Shown: piece by piece, positions 1-6,299 of the stretch
How the letters are laid out: each line of letters opens with the position of its first letter
Numbering within the stretch: the first letter of the stretch is position 1
Origin: DATCZB01 sp035513215
Lineage (GTDB): Bacteria; Pseudomonadota; Gammaproteobacteria; Steroidobacterales; Rariloculaceae
NCBI GenBank assembly: GCA_035513215.1
Contig: DATKCK010000090.1
Coordinates: 1-8,484 of the forward strand
Reading direction: 5' to 3'
Length of the DNA: 8,484 nucleotides
Notes under the pieces: model-generated
Seen by the model: only the letters and a program-made list of their open reading frames with translations
Databases searched by the model: none
What the model was told of the DNA's origin: nothing
Position numbers and translations under genes: made by a program

Positions 1-1
1 C

Positions 2-58
2 GACCGCGCGCGGCTCGGCTCCCGGATCAGAACCTGGCTCAGGGGCGCGGTGCAATGA
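2..58 (+). CDS. C-terminus of an upstream gene (possibly PBP1b, ponB/mrcB)
   Basis: An open frame enters from the left edge and ends at TGA 56-58, giving 18 residues that finish in RTWLRGAVQ. The stop overlaps the ATG of the following lipoprotein gene as ATGA, a typical translationally coupled operon junction. The fragment is too short to identify. The idea that it is the tail of penicillin-binding protein 1b comes only from its neighbour: a TPR lipoprotein of the LpoP kind is encoded directly after ponB in Pseudomonas. The basic tail with a Trp would suit a PBP1b terminus but is not diagnostic. Confidence 0.5.
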   Translation, partial: DRARLGSRIRTWLRGAVQ

Positions 59-492
59 GCCGGATCGTTCTCGTGCTTGCCTTCGCGCTCACGCTGTCGG
101 CCTGTGCCACGGGTGCCGTCTACAGCCCGGACCCGCGCGGCGCGCCCGAGCCCGGTGCGCAACCGGATGCCGGCGGCGAAAGCGCGCGCCTTCCGGACGC
201 GGTTCGTCCCGGCGACGCGGCCCGCCCAGGCCCGGTCGCAAACGCGACGGCCGCGCTCGTCACGCAAAGCCGCGCGGAGCGGGACACGGGCAACCTCGGC
301 GGAGCAGCCGCGACGATCGAGCGCGCGCTCGCGATCACGCCCGAGGACGCGGGGCTGTGGATGGAGCTCGCCGAGATTCGGATGGAACAGGGTGACTGGG
401 AGCAGGCCGAGGAAATGGCCCGCAAGGCGCTGACGCTGACGGCCGAGAGCTCGGGCGTCGCCGTGCGCGCCCGGCGGCTGCTCGCCCAGTAA
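55..492 (+). CDS. lpoP: TPR outer-membrane lipoprotein, probable LpoP-type activator of PBP1b
   Basis: This 145-residue protein starts with a lipoprotein signal peptide. A hydrophobic segment (residues 4-15) leads into the lipobox L14-S-A-C17, so Cys17 should be lipidated. The residue after it is Ala rather than Asp, which favours sorting to the outer membrane. Residues 20-63 form a Pro/Gly/Ala/Asp-rich low-complexity linker. Residues 65-97 and 98-131 look like two tetratricopeptide repeats (GNLGGAAATIERALAITPED, then GDWEQAEEMARKALTL). This architecture of lipid anchor, flexible linker and small TPR domain is that of LpoP, which stimulates the cell-wall synthase PBP1b in Pseudomonas and relatives and is encoded beside ponB. 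The ATG overlaps the stop of the upstream gene, supporting co-expression. The LpoP identity is inferred; a generic TPR lipoprotein is the alternative. The gene ends 7 bases before a convergent gene. Confidence 0.72.
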   Translation: MSRIVLVLAFALTLSACATGAVYSPDPRGAPEPGAQPDAGGESARLPDAVRPGDAARPGPVANATAALVTQSRAERDTGNLGGAAATIERALAITPEDAGLWMELAEIRMEQGDWEQAEEMARKALTLTAESSGVAVRARRLLAQ

Positions 493-499
493 TCGAACC

Positions 500-1048
500 T
501 CAGCGCAGCGACGCGACGAACGCCGCCATGTAAGCGGCGATACGCTCGGCGAGCTCGTCGCTCAGCCTGCCCTCGTCGTCGAAGCTCTTGGCAGCCGAGG
601 AGACGTAGAACGGACCGCCCAGCGTGAAGACCTGCATCCTGAGCGATCTCAGCACCTGCTGCCATGCCGCTTGCGACAGCGCCGTGCCGAGCCCACCGGG
701 CGTCGCGCCGATCAGCGCGACGGGCTTGCCGTAGGTGACCCGCTTCATGTCGTCGGATGGCCGCGAGATCCAGTCGATCACGTTCTTGGCGACACCCGGA
801 ACGCCGCCGTTGTACTCGGGCGTCGCGATCACGAGCCCGTCGGCCGCTGCGATCCGGTCCTTGATCAGCCGGACGCTCGCGGGTATGCCCTCGCCGGTCT
901 CGACGTCGGCGTTGTAGAGCGGAACGTCGTCGATCGGGAGCGCATCGAGCGACGAGCCAGCGGGCATTGCGTCCACCGCCGCGGCCAGCAAGGCGCGATT
1001 GTAGGAACCGGCTCTGAGGCTACCGGCGAAGCCAACGAGGTCTGCCAT
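500..1048 (-). CDS. NAD(P)H-dependent FMN reductase (flavodoxin-like fold)
   Basis: This 182-residue cytoplasmic protein belongs to the NADPH-dependent FMN reductase family (ChrR/YieF, azoreductase-like). These enzymes reduce FMN, quinones, azo dyes or chromate with NAD(P)H. The flavin phosphate loop GSLRAGSYNRAL is at residues 9-20, and the family signature PEYNGGVPGVAKNVIDW is at 77-93. A third conserved stretch, GKPVALIGATPGGLGT, lies near 107-122. The length matches the family (about 180). The frame stays open far upstream to 1459, but homology-like sequence begins only at MADLVGFAGS, so the ATG at 1048 is chosen; its ribosome binding site is weak (an AAGG about 14 bases upstream). The true substrate cannot be read from sequence. 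It converges with the TPR lipoprotein gene. Confidence 0.9.
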   Translation of the reverse strand: MADLVGFAGSLRAGSYNRALLAAAVDAMPAGSSLDALPIDDVPLYNADVETGEGIPASVRLIKDRIAAADGLVIATPEYNGGVPGVAKNVIDWISRPSDDMKRVTYGKPVALIGATPGGLGTALSQAAWQQVLRSLRMQVFTLGGPFYVSSAAKSFDDEGRLSDELAERIAAYMAAFVASLR

Positions 1049-1096
1049 GCGCGCTTGATACGCCTTTCGCCGCTCTGGATCAAGATCGCTTACGCG

Positions 1097-1117
1097 CCGC
1101 GCGAGCCCGGCGCGCGG
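1097..1117 (-). terminator. GC-rich hairpin downstream of the PLDc_N gene
   Basis: A perfect 7-bp stem (CCGCGCG at 1097-1103, CGCGCGG at 1111-1117) encloses a 7-base loop, about 30 bases beyond the stop of the small membrane protein gene and before the flavin reductase start. There is no following T-run, so it is at most a weak or factor-assisted terminator, or an attenuator between the two genes. In DNA this GC-rich such hairpins also arise by chance. Confidence 0.3.
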
Positions 1118-1146
1118 ACAATCTGCGGCGCGAGTAGGCGTCCGGC

Positions 1147-1314
1147 TTACTTGGGTCCGAGCAAGAACCAGAGAATGAGGCCGATGACCGGCAGCAGAAT
1201 GATGATCACGGTCCAAAGCACCTTCATGCCGGTCGACGCCCCGCTGCCGAGGACCTTGACGATAGCGTAGATGTCCAGAATCAGTATCAGCAGCCCAAGG
1301 ATTCCAAATTCCAT
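1147..1314 (-). CDS. Small two-helix membrane protein, PLDc_N domain
   Basis: A 55-residue gene runs from ATG at 1314 to TAA at 1147-1149. The product is almost entirely two hydrophobic helices. The first is residues 4-22 (ILGLLILILDIYAIVKVL), then a short GSGASTG turn with Lys31, and the second is about 32-52 (VLWTVIIILLPVIGLILWFL), ending in GPK. This pattern, including D..AI.KVL, KVLWT and the terminal LP.IG..LW...GP, is that of PLDc_N (Pfam PF13396). That domain was named for the N-terminus of cardiolipin synthases and also occurs as a stand-alone inner-membrane peptide of unknown function. A strong ribosome binding site, AAGGAG (complement of 1322-1327), sits 7 bases upstream of the ATG and fixes the start. 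No phospholipase catalytic domain follows. Confidence 0.85.
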   Translation of the reverse strand: MEFGILGLLILILDIYAIVKVLGSGASTGMKVLWTVIIILLPVIGLILWFLLGPK

Positions 1315-1321
1315 AGTCAAG

Positions 1322-1327
1322 CTCCTT
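1322..1327 (-). promoter_or_regulatory. Ribosome binding site AAGGAG of the PLDc_N gene
   Basis: AAGGAG on the minus strand is spaced 7 bases from the ATG at 1314. It is among the best Shine-Dalgarno matches in the window and supports the small gene as truly translated. Confidence 0.75.
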
Positions 1328-1329
1328 CG

Positions 1330-1425
1330 TTAATCGCTCATCCGTTCCGAGCTCCGTAGCGCGGCCGAGATGGCCGCGACCGCGCCGAACAGGAGCGACA
1401 GGCCGTTCAGCGCGAGGTTTCGCAT
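1330..1425 (-). CDS. Possible 31-residue membrane peptide upstream of the PLDc_N gene
   Basis: A short open frame runs from ATG at 1425 to TAA at 1330-1332. It starts MRNLALNGLSLLFGAVAAIS and continues with a charged tail ending SSERMSD. Residues 3-22 could form one membrane helix. Its stop lies 15 bases before the PLDc_N start, in the same direction, so the two could be co-transcribed. In-frame GTG at 1440 would add five residues. There is no recognisable Shine-Dalgarno sequence before either start and no family I recognise. It may be a real small protein, a decayed gene remnant or chance in GC-rich leader DNA. Confidence 0.3.
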   Translation of the reverse strand: MRNLALNGLSLLFGAVAAISAALRSSERMSD

Positions 1426-1632
1426 TGGCGCGAATCGCACGACATGTATTAGGAAGCAATATGCGTGCCAGACGACGCTATCGAGCGGACATACGCGCCT
1501 CGCCCAAGGGGCCGGTCGTCTTCCGGAAAATCGAAGCGTCGTCAGGCCTCTCCATCTGGCAACGCTCGTCGACCGTGCAACGAGAATCCAGGCACCGGCC
1601 CCTGGGGCGCCGTCGCGAGCCAGCCGATCGCC
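1426..1632. other. Intergenic stretch without a convincing gene
   Basis: Together with 1315-1425 this makes a roughly 320-base gap between the PLDc_N gene and the corA stop, holding at most the 31-codon ORF. A + strand ORF from ATG 1461 (after AGGAAG 1451-1456) to 1655 is Arg-rich, runs into the corA 3' end and looks like chance. A 10-bp inverted pair is present (AGGGGCCGGT at 1507-1516 and its complement at 1594-1603), and GGCCCCTGGGGC forms a small GC hairpin near 1598-1609, which could help end corA transcription. A promoter for the small genes is expected here but no clear -35/-10 pair is seen. Confidence 0.5.
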
Positions 1633-2604
1633 CTACAGCCAGCCGCGGCGCTTGAAGTAGACATACGGCAGGATCGCCGACAGCAGCATCAGCAGGACTG
1701 CGAACGGATACCCGAGCGGCCAGCCAAGCTCCGGCATCAGCTCGAAATTCATGCCGTAAATCGATGCGATCAGCGTCGGCGGCAGGAACACGACCGCCGC
1801 CACGGAGAAGATCTTGATGATCGCGTTCTGCTCGATATTGATCATGCCGAGCGTGGCGTCGAGCAGCAGCGTGATCTTCTGGGATAGAAAGCCGGCATGG
1901 TCGGCCAGGGAACGCACGTCGTGCGACTGCGTCCGGACTCGCTCCCGGAGCTCCCTGGCACTCTTCTGCGCGAAGTCGCGTTGGCTCAGGAACCCGATGA
2001 GCCGCTCGATCGTCACGAGACTGTCGCGAATGTTCGAGATCAGGTCGCCCTCGCGTCCGATCGACTCGAGCACTGCCTGAAAGGTCTGGGTTCTCGTCGG
2101 CCGTCCGCCGGTATCCCTGAAAACGTCGCGCGACAAGCGATCGATGCCGCGGCCCGTGCGCTCGAGGATATCCGCAATTCGATCGACGATGGCCTCCAAC
2201 AGCGCGACGAACACGGCCTCGCCCGATTCGCAGGCCATGGGCGTCTTCTGCGCCCGGATCGGAAAAGTCTGGAAAGCGCGCGGCTCGTGATACCTGACCG
2301 TGACGAGCTGGTCGCCGGCGAGCACGAACGTGACGGGCGCGATCTGCGGATCGTCCCCGTCGGCCTGCGCCGGCAGCGTCGCGGTCATGAACGAGGCGCC
2401 ATTCTCGTGGTAGAGCCGCGAGGAGATCTCGATCTCCTCCATTTCCTCGCGGGTCGGGATGTCGATGCCGAGCCGCTGCTCGATCGAGCTCTCCTCCTCC
2501 GCTGTCGGACTGACGAGATCGATCCAGACCGCGGCCGGCTGACGCCCGTCTTCGCCGTCGGCCTGCCGCAAACGGCCGCCATCGTGGATGAATTCCCGAA
2601 TCAT
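1633..2604 (-). CDS. corA: Magnesium/cobalt channel CorA
   Basis: CorA is the homopentameric inner-membrane channel for Mg2+ (also Co2+ and Ni2+). This 323-residue protein has the family's usual size. Residues 1-260 form the large cytoplasmic alpha/beta domain with the long stalk helix. TM1 (about 263-283) ends in the selectivity signature Y283-GMN286-FE, followed by MPEL in the external loop (290-293). TM2 (about 297-315) leads into the basic tail YFKRRGWL. The end matches closely the pattern known from enterobacterial CorA. The frame remains open 39 codons upstream, but MIREF at 2604 fits the family start and is preceded by AAGG (complement of 2612-2615) at 7 bases, so this ATG is chosen. 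It diverges from the DUF4159 gene; 70 bases separate their starts. Confidence 0.95.
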   Translation of the reverse strand: MIREFIHDGGRLRQADGEDGRQPAAVWIDLVSPTAEEESSIEQRLGIDIPTREEMEEIEISSRLYHENGASFMTATLPAQADGDDPQIAPVTFVLAGDQLVTVRYHEPRAFQTFPIRAQKTPMACESGEAVFVALLEAIVDRIADILERTGRGIDRLSRDVFRDTGGRPTRTQTFQAVLESIGREGDLISNIRDSLVTIERLIGFLSQRDFAQKSARELRERVRTQSHDVRSLADHAGFLSQKITLLLDATLGMINIEQNAIIKIFSVAAVVFLPPTLIASIYGMNFELMPELGWPLGYPFAVLLMLLSAILPYVYFKRRGWL

Positions 2605-2633
2605 CAGCGCACCTTGGGATCGACGCTTGAAGG

Positions 2634-2639
2634 TATCAT
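2634..2639 (+). promoter_or_regulatory. Possible -10 box (TATCAT) for the DUF4159 gene
   Basis: TATCAT matches the sigma70 -10 consensus at 5 of 6 positions and lies 35 bases before the ATG at 2675, in the corA/DUF4159 divergent gap. No good -35 hexamer is found at the right distance, so this is a weak call. Confidence 0.25.
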
Positions 2640-2663
2640 GCTCTCGGCACTCTTCATCCGGCT

Positions 2664-2668
2664 GGAGG
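2664..2668 (+). promoter_or_regulatory. Ribosome binding site GGAGG deciding the DUF4159 start
   Basis: GGAGG stands 6 bases before ATG 2675. It supports that start over an in-frame ATG at 2588, which would put 29 extra residues, mostly antisense to corA, ahead of the signal peptide. Confidence 0.7.
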
Positions 2669-2674
2669 CCGCGC

Positions 2675-3457
2675 ATGACCGGGACGATACGCCTGATCGT
2701 TGCGGTGGCGATATTCGCCACGCTCGCCTCGCATGCTCTAGCCCAGCGCGGTTCGAGCCGCGCGCTCTCGCCCGGGTCGGGCCGGCCGCCGGCGGGCGAG
2801 CCGAAGGAGTGGATATTCGCGCGGCTGGCCTACGACGGCGGCGGTTTCCGGCGCGGCAGCGGATGGGCAGTCGACTATCCGCGCGCGGAGTACCATTTCT
2901 CGGGAGCGGTCACGCGCCTGACGCGCGTCGACGTGCATACGGACGGTCATGTCGTTCGGCCCGATTCCGATGAGCTCTTCGAGTATCCGTGGCTCTATGC
3001 GGTCGAGGTCGGATCGTGGGCCTTCACGGATGCCCAGGCCGCGCAGATGCGTGAGTATCTGCTGCGCGGCGGCTTCCTGATGGTCGACGACTTTCACGGC
3101 GAGTACGAGTGGGGCACCTTCGTGGCCGGCATGCGCAGCATTTTCCCCGATCGCCCGATCGAGGACATCCCGGCGGAGGACGTCGTTTACCAGATGCCGT
3201 ACGAGATCGCGGAACGGCTACAGGTTCCGGGACCGGGCTATATGGGAAGCGGCCTGACCTACGAGCGCGCCGATGGCGTGGTGCCGCACTGGCGCGGCAT
3301 TCGCGACGAAGAGGGCCGGTGGGTGGTCATGATCTCGCACAACATCGACTACGGCGAAGGCTGGGAGCAGGCGGACAATCCGGCCTACCCGGTGCCTTTC
3401 ACTCATCAGGCCTACGAGGTCGCCGTCAATTATCTGATTTACGCGATGACGCACTGA
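2675..3457 (+). CDS. Exported DUF4159 domain protein
   Basis: This 260-residue protein begins with a Sec signal peptide (MTGTIRLIVAVAIFATLASH, likely cleaved after ALA at 21-23). A Gly/Ser/Pro-rich linker (25-43) precedes the DUF4159 domain (about 45-258). Family-like features are FARLAYDGG (48-56), DYPRAEYHF (67-75), EYPWLYAVEVGSW (103-115), the turn LRGGFLMVDDFHG (130-142), FPDRPIEDIP (157-166) and a closing HQAYEVAVNYLIYAMTH. DUF4159 is related to class I glutamine-amidotransferase-like folds. It occurs alone in secreted proteins or at the C-end of membrane proteins near MoxR/von Willebrand-type gene clusters, and its biochemical role is unknown. No such cluster is present here; the gene stands alone between divergent corA and a convergent PQQ dehydrogenase gene. 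I infer a periplasmic location. The function is unassigned. Confidence 0.87.
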   Translation: MTGTIRLIVAVAIFATLASHALAQRGSSRALSPGSGRPPAGEPKEWIFARLAYDGGGFRRGSGWAVDYPRAEYHFSGAVTRLTRVDVHTDGHVVRPDSDELFEYPWLYAVEVGSWAFTDAQAAQMREYLLRGGFLMVDDFHGEYEWGTFVAGMRSIFPDRPIEDIPAEDVVYQMPYEIAERLQVPGPGYMGSGLTYERADGVVPHWRGIRDEEGRWVVMISHNIDYGEGWEQADNPAYPVPFTHQAYEVAVNYLIYAMTH

Positions 3458-3514
3458 GGACGCGGCTTGCGAATGCCGCCGGCACCATGGCCTCCACTCC
3501 ACGGCGGATCGAAG

Positions 3515-5122
3515 CTAAGGCAACGCGAAGGTAAATAGCGCGTTGCCCGCCGCGACGGCGATGTGCTGAGTGCCGTCGACGGCGAAGCTCATCGGGCCGG
3601 CATTGACCTGGCCGCCGACCGGGGCCGTCCAGAGCAGCTCGCCCGATTCCGCGTCGAGCGCGATGAAATGGCCTTCGCGGCCACCGCCGAAAACGAGATC
3701 GCCGGCGGTCGCAAGCGTGCCGGCCCAGGTGATATCGGCCATCCGGTATTCCCAGACCTGATCGAGCGTCGACGGCTCGTAGGCGCGGATCACGCCGTGC
3801 GCCTCCTCCTCGTTATTAAAGAACCGCTGCTGATCGATCTGGCCCATGGCCGTTTGCCTGGTGTTGACGCCGGCCGAGCGCGGAAACTCGCCCTCGACGG
3901 CGACGATCGCCGAGTCTTCCCAGTGCGAGACGTAGTAAAGCCCCGTCCGCGGGCTGTACGCAGGCGGCGCCCAGTTCGTCGCGCCGTGCACATGGGGCTT
4001 GAACAGCGTGCCCTCGGGCGTCGGAAACAGGATCTGGTTCGGGCGGCCGTTCTCGTCGAAGCCGTCCATCCAGTTGACCGCGACGAACGGCTTGCCGTGG
4101 AGAAACTCACCAGTGACGCGATCGATCAGGTATATGAGGCCGTTGCGATTGGCCCAGAGCATGGCCTTGCGCTCCTCGCCCTGCCATTCGACGTCCGTGA
4201 GTATCGGCACCTGGGTCGAGTCGTAGTCGATCTCGTCGTGCGGCGTGAACTGGTAGTGCCAGACGAGCTCGCCGGTATCGACGTCGAGCGCGACGACGGA
4301 GTCGCTGTAGAGATTGTCGCCGAGCCGCGAGCGCCCGTCCCAGACCGGCGCGGGATTGCCCGTGCCCCAGAACGCGAGCCCGGTCTCGGGATCGTAGGCG
4401 GCGTGATTCCACACGGCCGCGCCGCCGCGACGCCAGGAGTCGCCTGACCAGGTCTCGTTGCCGGGCTCGCCGGGTCCGGGAATCGTCAAGAACCGCCAGA
4501 GCTCCTCGCCCGTTGCGGCGTCGAAGGCCGCGATGATGCCGCGGGCGCCGCCGTCACCGCCGCCGGTGCCGATGATCACGCGGTCCTCGACGACGAGCGG
4601 CGACATCGTGATCGAGTAAAACTCGGCCGCGTCCGCGAGCTTGGTCTTCCATTTGAGCTGCCCGCTGATCGCGTCGACGGCGATCAGATGCGCGTCGAGT
4701 GTGCCCATGAAAAGCGTCTCGCCGAGTATCGCGAGCCCGCGATTGACCGAGCCGCAGCAGGCGCGGGCCTCGGGCAGATTCTCGTGGTGGTAGGTCCAGA
4801 ATACGCGCCCGGTCGCGGCATCGAGCGCGACGATGTCGTTCGGCGCCTGCACCGTGTACAGGATCCCGTCGACGACGAGCGGCGTCGCCTCGAATTTCTC
4901 GAGCGAGCGCGCCTGCCAGATCCACTTGAGCTCTAGCTCGCCGACGTTGCCGCGCGTGATCTGATCGAGCCGGCTGTAACGCTGGTTGTCGTAGGTCGCG
5001 GAATAGTTGAGCCAGTTCTCGGGCTCGTCGGCGGCGTTGAGCAGCCGCTCGAACGTCACCTCGGCGCGTGCTTGCGCGACGGCCAGCGTGGCGAGAACCA
5101 GAACCGCGATCCGCTCATTCAT
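3515..5122 (-). CDS. Periplasmic PQQ-dependent alcohol dehydrogenase (methanol/ethanol family, quinoprotein type)
   Basis: This 535-residue quinoprotein should fold as an eight-bladed propeller and oxidise an alcohol (or aldehyde) in the periplasm with pyrroloquinoline quinone. The signal peptide ends at ARA (18-20). Tryptophan-docking-type repeats recur (IVALDAATGRVFW, LIAVDAISGQLKW, IAAFDAATGEELW, VVALDVDTGELVW, FIALDAESGELLW). The vicinal disulfide is Cys122-Cys123 (RACCGSVNRG) and the likely PQQ-stacking Trp is 238. Metal ligands by alignment to the family are Asp190 (GGGDGGARG, where Glu is usual), Asn256 (GTGNP) and Asp299, the catalytic base. Asp301 two residues on gives the D-Y-D pattern linked with lanthanide use. 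No CxxCH motif is present, so it is not a quinohemoprotein and needs a separate cytochrome. The preceding gene, overlapping by 8 bases, encodes one. The substrate cannot be told. No PQQ biosynthesis genes are in view. Confidence 0.92.
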   Translation of the reverse strand: MNERIAVLVLATLAVAQARAEVTFERLLNAADEPENWLNYSATYDNQRYSRLDQITRGNVGELELKWIWQARSLEKFEATPLVVDGILYTVQAPNDIVALDAATGRVFWTYHHENLPEARACCGSVNRGLAILGETLFMGTLDAHLIAVDAISGQLKWKTKLADAAEFYSITMSPLVVEDRVIIGTGGGDGGARGIIAAFDAATGEELWRFLTIPGPGEPGNETWSGDSWRRGGAAVWNHAAYDPETGLAFWGTGNPAPVWDGRSRLGDNLYSDSVVALDVDTGELVWHYQFTPHDEIDYDSTQVPILTDVEWQGEERKAMLWANRNGLIYLIDRVTGEFLHGKPFVAVNWMDGFDENGRPNQILFPTPEGTLFKPHVHGATNWAPPAYSPRTGLYYVSHWEDSAIVAVEGEFPRSAGVNTRQTAMGQIDQQRFFNNEEEAHGVIRAYEPSTLDQVWEYRMADITWAGTLATAGDLVFGGGREGHFIALDAESGELLWTAPVGGQVNAGPMSFAVDGTQHIAVAAGNALFTFALP

Positions 5123-5888
5123 CGACCTGCCCCTGAAGTGAAACGAGATAACTGACGAGGTCCGCGATCTCGCCGGCCGAGAGCGTATCGCGATAGGACG
5201 GCATCGGCGTCTCGGCGAAACCGTGCCCGGCGACCTCGGTCTTGACGAACGAGCGCAGCCTGTCGTCGGTATCGATGAGCTGCACGGTGAAGGTATCGTG
5301 GTTCAGGAGCCGGCCCGTCACGGTTTCGCCGTCGGGCAGCACGACGCGATAAGTCCGCCCGGTCGGCTGCACGATCGCCGCGGGATCGAGCAGCGATACC
5401 TCGAGCTCGACGGCCCGGCGTTCGCGGCCGATAATGCTGAGGTCCGGGCCATGGCGGGCGCCGGTCCCCGCGACGGCATGACATTCCGTGCATTCGCCCT
5501 TCCCGAAAAAGAGGCTGCGGCCGCGCTCGGCGTCGCCGCCGGCGGCCGGATCGCTCGAATCGTCCGCGAGCGAGCGAATGTAGGCCACGATCCTTTCCGC
5601 CTGCTCTGCCGTCATCCCCGGTGTCGGCGGCATCGGCGTATCCGGAATGCCGTTAATGATGATCCCAGTGATTTCCTCGTCGGTCAGCGGCCGGCGGAAC
5701 AGGCCGCGGCCGAGATCGATGCTGGCGATCAGATCGCCGTCGGGACCGTGGCAAACGACGCAGCTCTCGCCGTACGCGCGCTCGCCGTCGGCGATGTCAT
5801 TCGCCGTCGCGTGCTGCGCCGCGGCGGGGCCGGCGACGCCCTGCATGCCGGCGGCCGTGATGATGATCGCGCCGACCGTGGTGCGCAT
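5115..5888 (-). CDS. Exported diheme cytochrome c, partner of the PQQ dehydrogenase
   Basis: This 257-residue protein has a signal peptide (about 1-24, ending PAAA) and two c-type heme domains. Domain 1 (about 30-108) has C43-VV-C46-H47 with likely distal Met86 in TPMPP. Domain 2 (about 118-252) has C133-TE-C136-H137 with likely distal Met229 in TPMPSY. Between heme 2 and Met229 is a beta-rich insertion (about 178-218, TYRVVLPDGETVTGRL onward). This resembles the putative heme-binding domain family known from planctomycete and acidobacterial cytochromes (TIGR02603-like). The start has GGAGG (complement of 5899-5903) 10 bases upstream. The stop overlaps the dehydrogenase ATG by 8 bases, implying coupled translation. 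I infer that it takes electrons from reduced PQQ and passes them to the respiratory chain. Confidence 0.9.
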   Translation of the reverse strand: MRTTVGAIIITAAGMQGVAGPAAAQHATANDIADGERAYGESCVVCHGPDGDLIASIDLGRGLFRRPLTDEEITGIIINGIPDTPMPPTPGMTAEQAERIVAYIRSLADDSSDPAAGGDAERGRSLFFGKGECTECHAVAGTGARHGPDLSIIGRERRAVELEVSLLDPAAIVQPTGRTYRVVLPDGETVTGRLLNHDTFTVQLIDTDDRLRSFVKTEVAGHGFAETPMPSYRDTLSAGEIADLVSYLVSLQGQVDE

Positions 5889-5918
5889 TTCCGATTTCCC
5901 TCCAGTACGCCGAGGCCG

Positions 5919-6245
5919 CTAGCCGGACGGCCACTCGCGGTCGAATGGAAACGGACGCGCCTCGGTGTTGAACGTCATATAGAGCGCGATCTCCCTGCCG
6001 TACTCGCCGAGCTGGCGGCCGATCATCTTGAATTCCTCCTTGGGCTCTCCGGTGAACAGCACCCAGAAGAACTGCAGCAGCGCGACGATGGACCCGACCA
6101 TGACGCCGAGGGAGAAAATCACCGCCATGATCAGCATGAATAGCAGCCGCAGCCAGGTGGCCTTGCTGCGAATGGCGTCATCGAACGAGGCTTCGTAGGT
6201 GCCCGGCTCGTCGACGTGATCTTTTGGCGGTTCGTTGCTGTTCAT
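5919..6245 (-). CDS. DUF4389 inner-membrane protein
   Basis: This 108-residue protein matches the DUF4389 pattern: a polar N-terminus (1-30), a hydrophobic stretch of one or two helices (about 32-65, RLLFMLIMAVIFSLGV to LLQFFWVLFTGEP), and an amphipathic region with LGEYGREIALYMTFNTEARPF. It ends PFPFDREWPSG. Proteins of this family are small membrane proteins common in gammaproteobacteria with no settled function. The ATG at 6245 lacks a clear Shine-Dalgarno sequence. It stands 30 bases upstream of the cytochrome gene and 54 bases downstream of the EamA gene, all in one direction, so co-transcription is possible. Nothing in the sequence ties it to the PQQ system. Confidence 0.85.
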   Translation of the reverse strand: MNSNEPPKDHVDEPGTYEASFDDAIRSKATWLRLLFMLIMAVIFSLGVMVGSIVALLQFFWVLFTGEPKEEFKMIGRQLGEYGREIALYMTFNTEARPFPFDREWPSG

Positions 6246-6277
6246 GACGATCGAAACACGGCCGCTCAGCCGTTCGC

Positions 6278-6283
6278 ATGATA
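6278..6283 (-). promoter_or_regulatory. Possible -10 box (TATCAT) upstream of the DUF4389 gene
   Basis: TATCAT on the minus strand lies about 32 bases before the DUF4389 ATG. It could start a transcript covering DUF4389, cytochrome c and PQQ dehydrogenase separately from the EamA gene. No good -35 match is seen, so confidence is low. Confidence 0.22.
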
Positions 6284-6299
6284 CTCCGCCGGCCTGAGC

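Noticed and set aside
1049..1459. A long N-terminal extension of the flavin reductase frame up to 1459
   Set aside because: The extension runs through the PLDc_N gene in another frame, is Arg/Pro/His-rich without family resemblance, and the flavin reductase fold begins at ATG 1048.
1461..1655. A + strand ORF preceded by AGGAAG in the gap after corA
   Set aside because: It is Arg-rich, overlaps the corA 3' end in antisense and resembles no family. The AGGAAG is probably chance.
2605..2721. A 39-residue N-terminal extension of CorA
   Set aside because: CorA proteins begin near MIREF, which has its own AAGG site. The extension would cover the divergent promoter region and the DUF4159 start.
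3563..4447. A long + strand ORF opposite the PQQ dehydrogenase gene (and similar long ones at 1897-2973 and 5223-6143)
   Set aside because: These are antisense shadows produced by GC-rich codon use. Their translations are rich in Arg/Ala/Asp/Glu with no domain pattern, while the minus-strand genes have clear families.
6257..6273. A small hairpin (ACGGC/GCCGT) after the EamA stop as an intrinsic terminator
   Set aside because: The stem is only 5 bp, no T-run follows, and a similar stem is expected by chance at this GC content.
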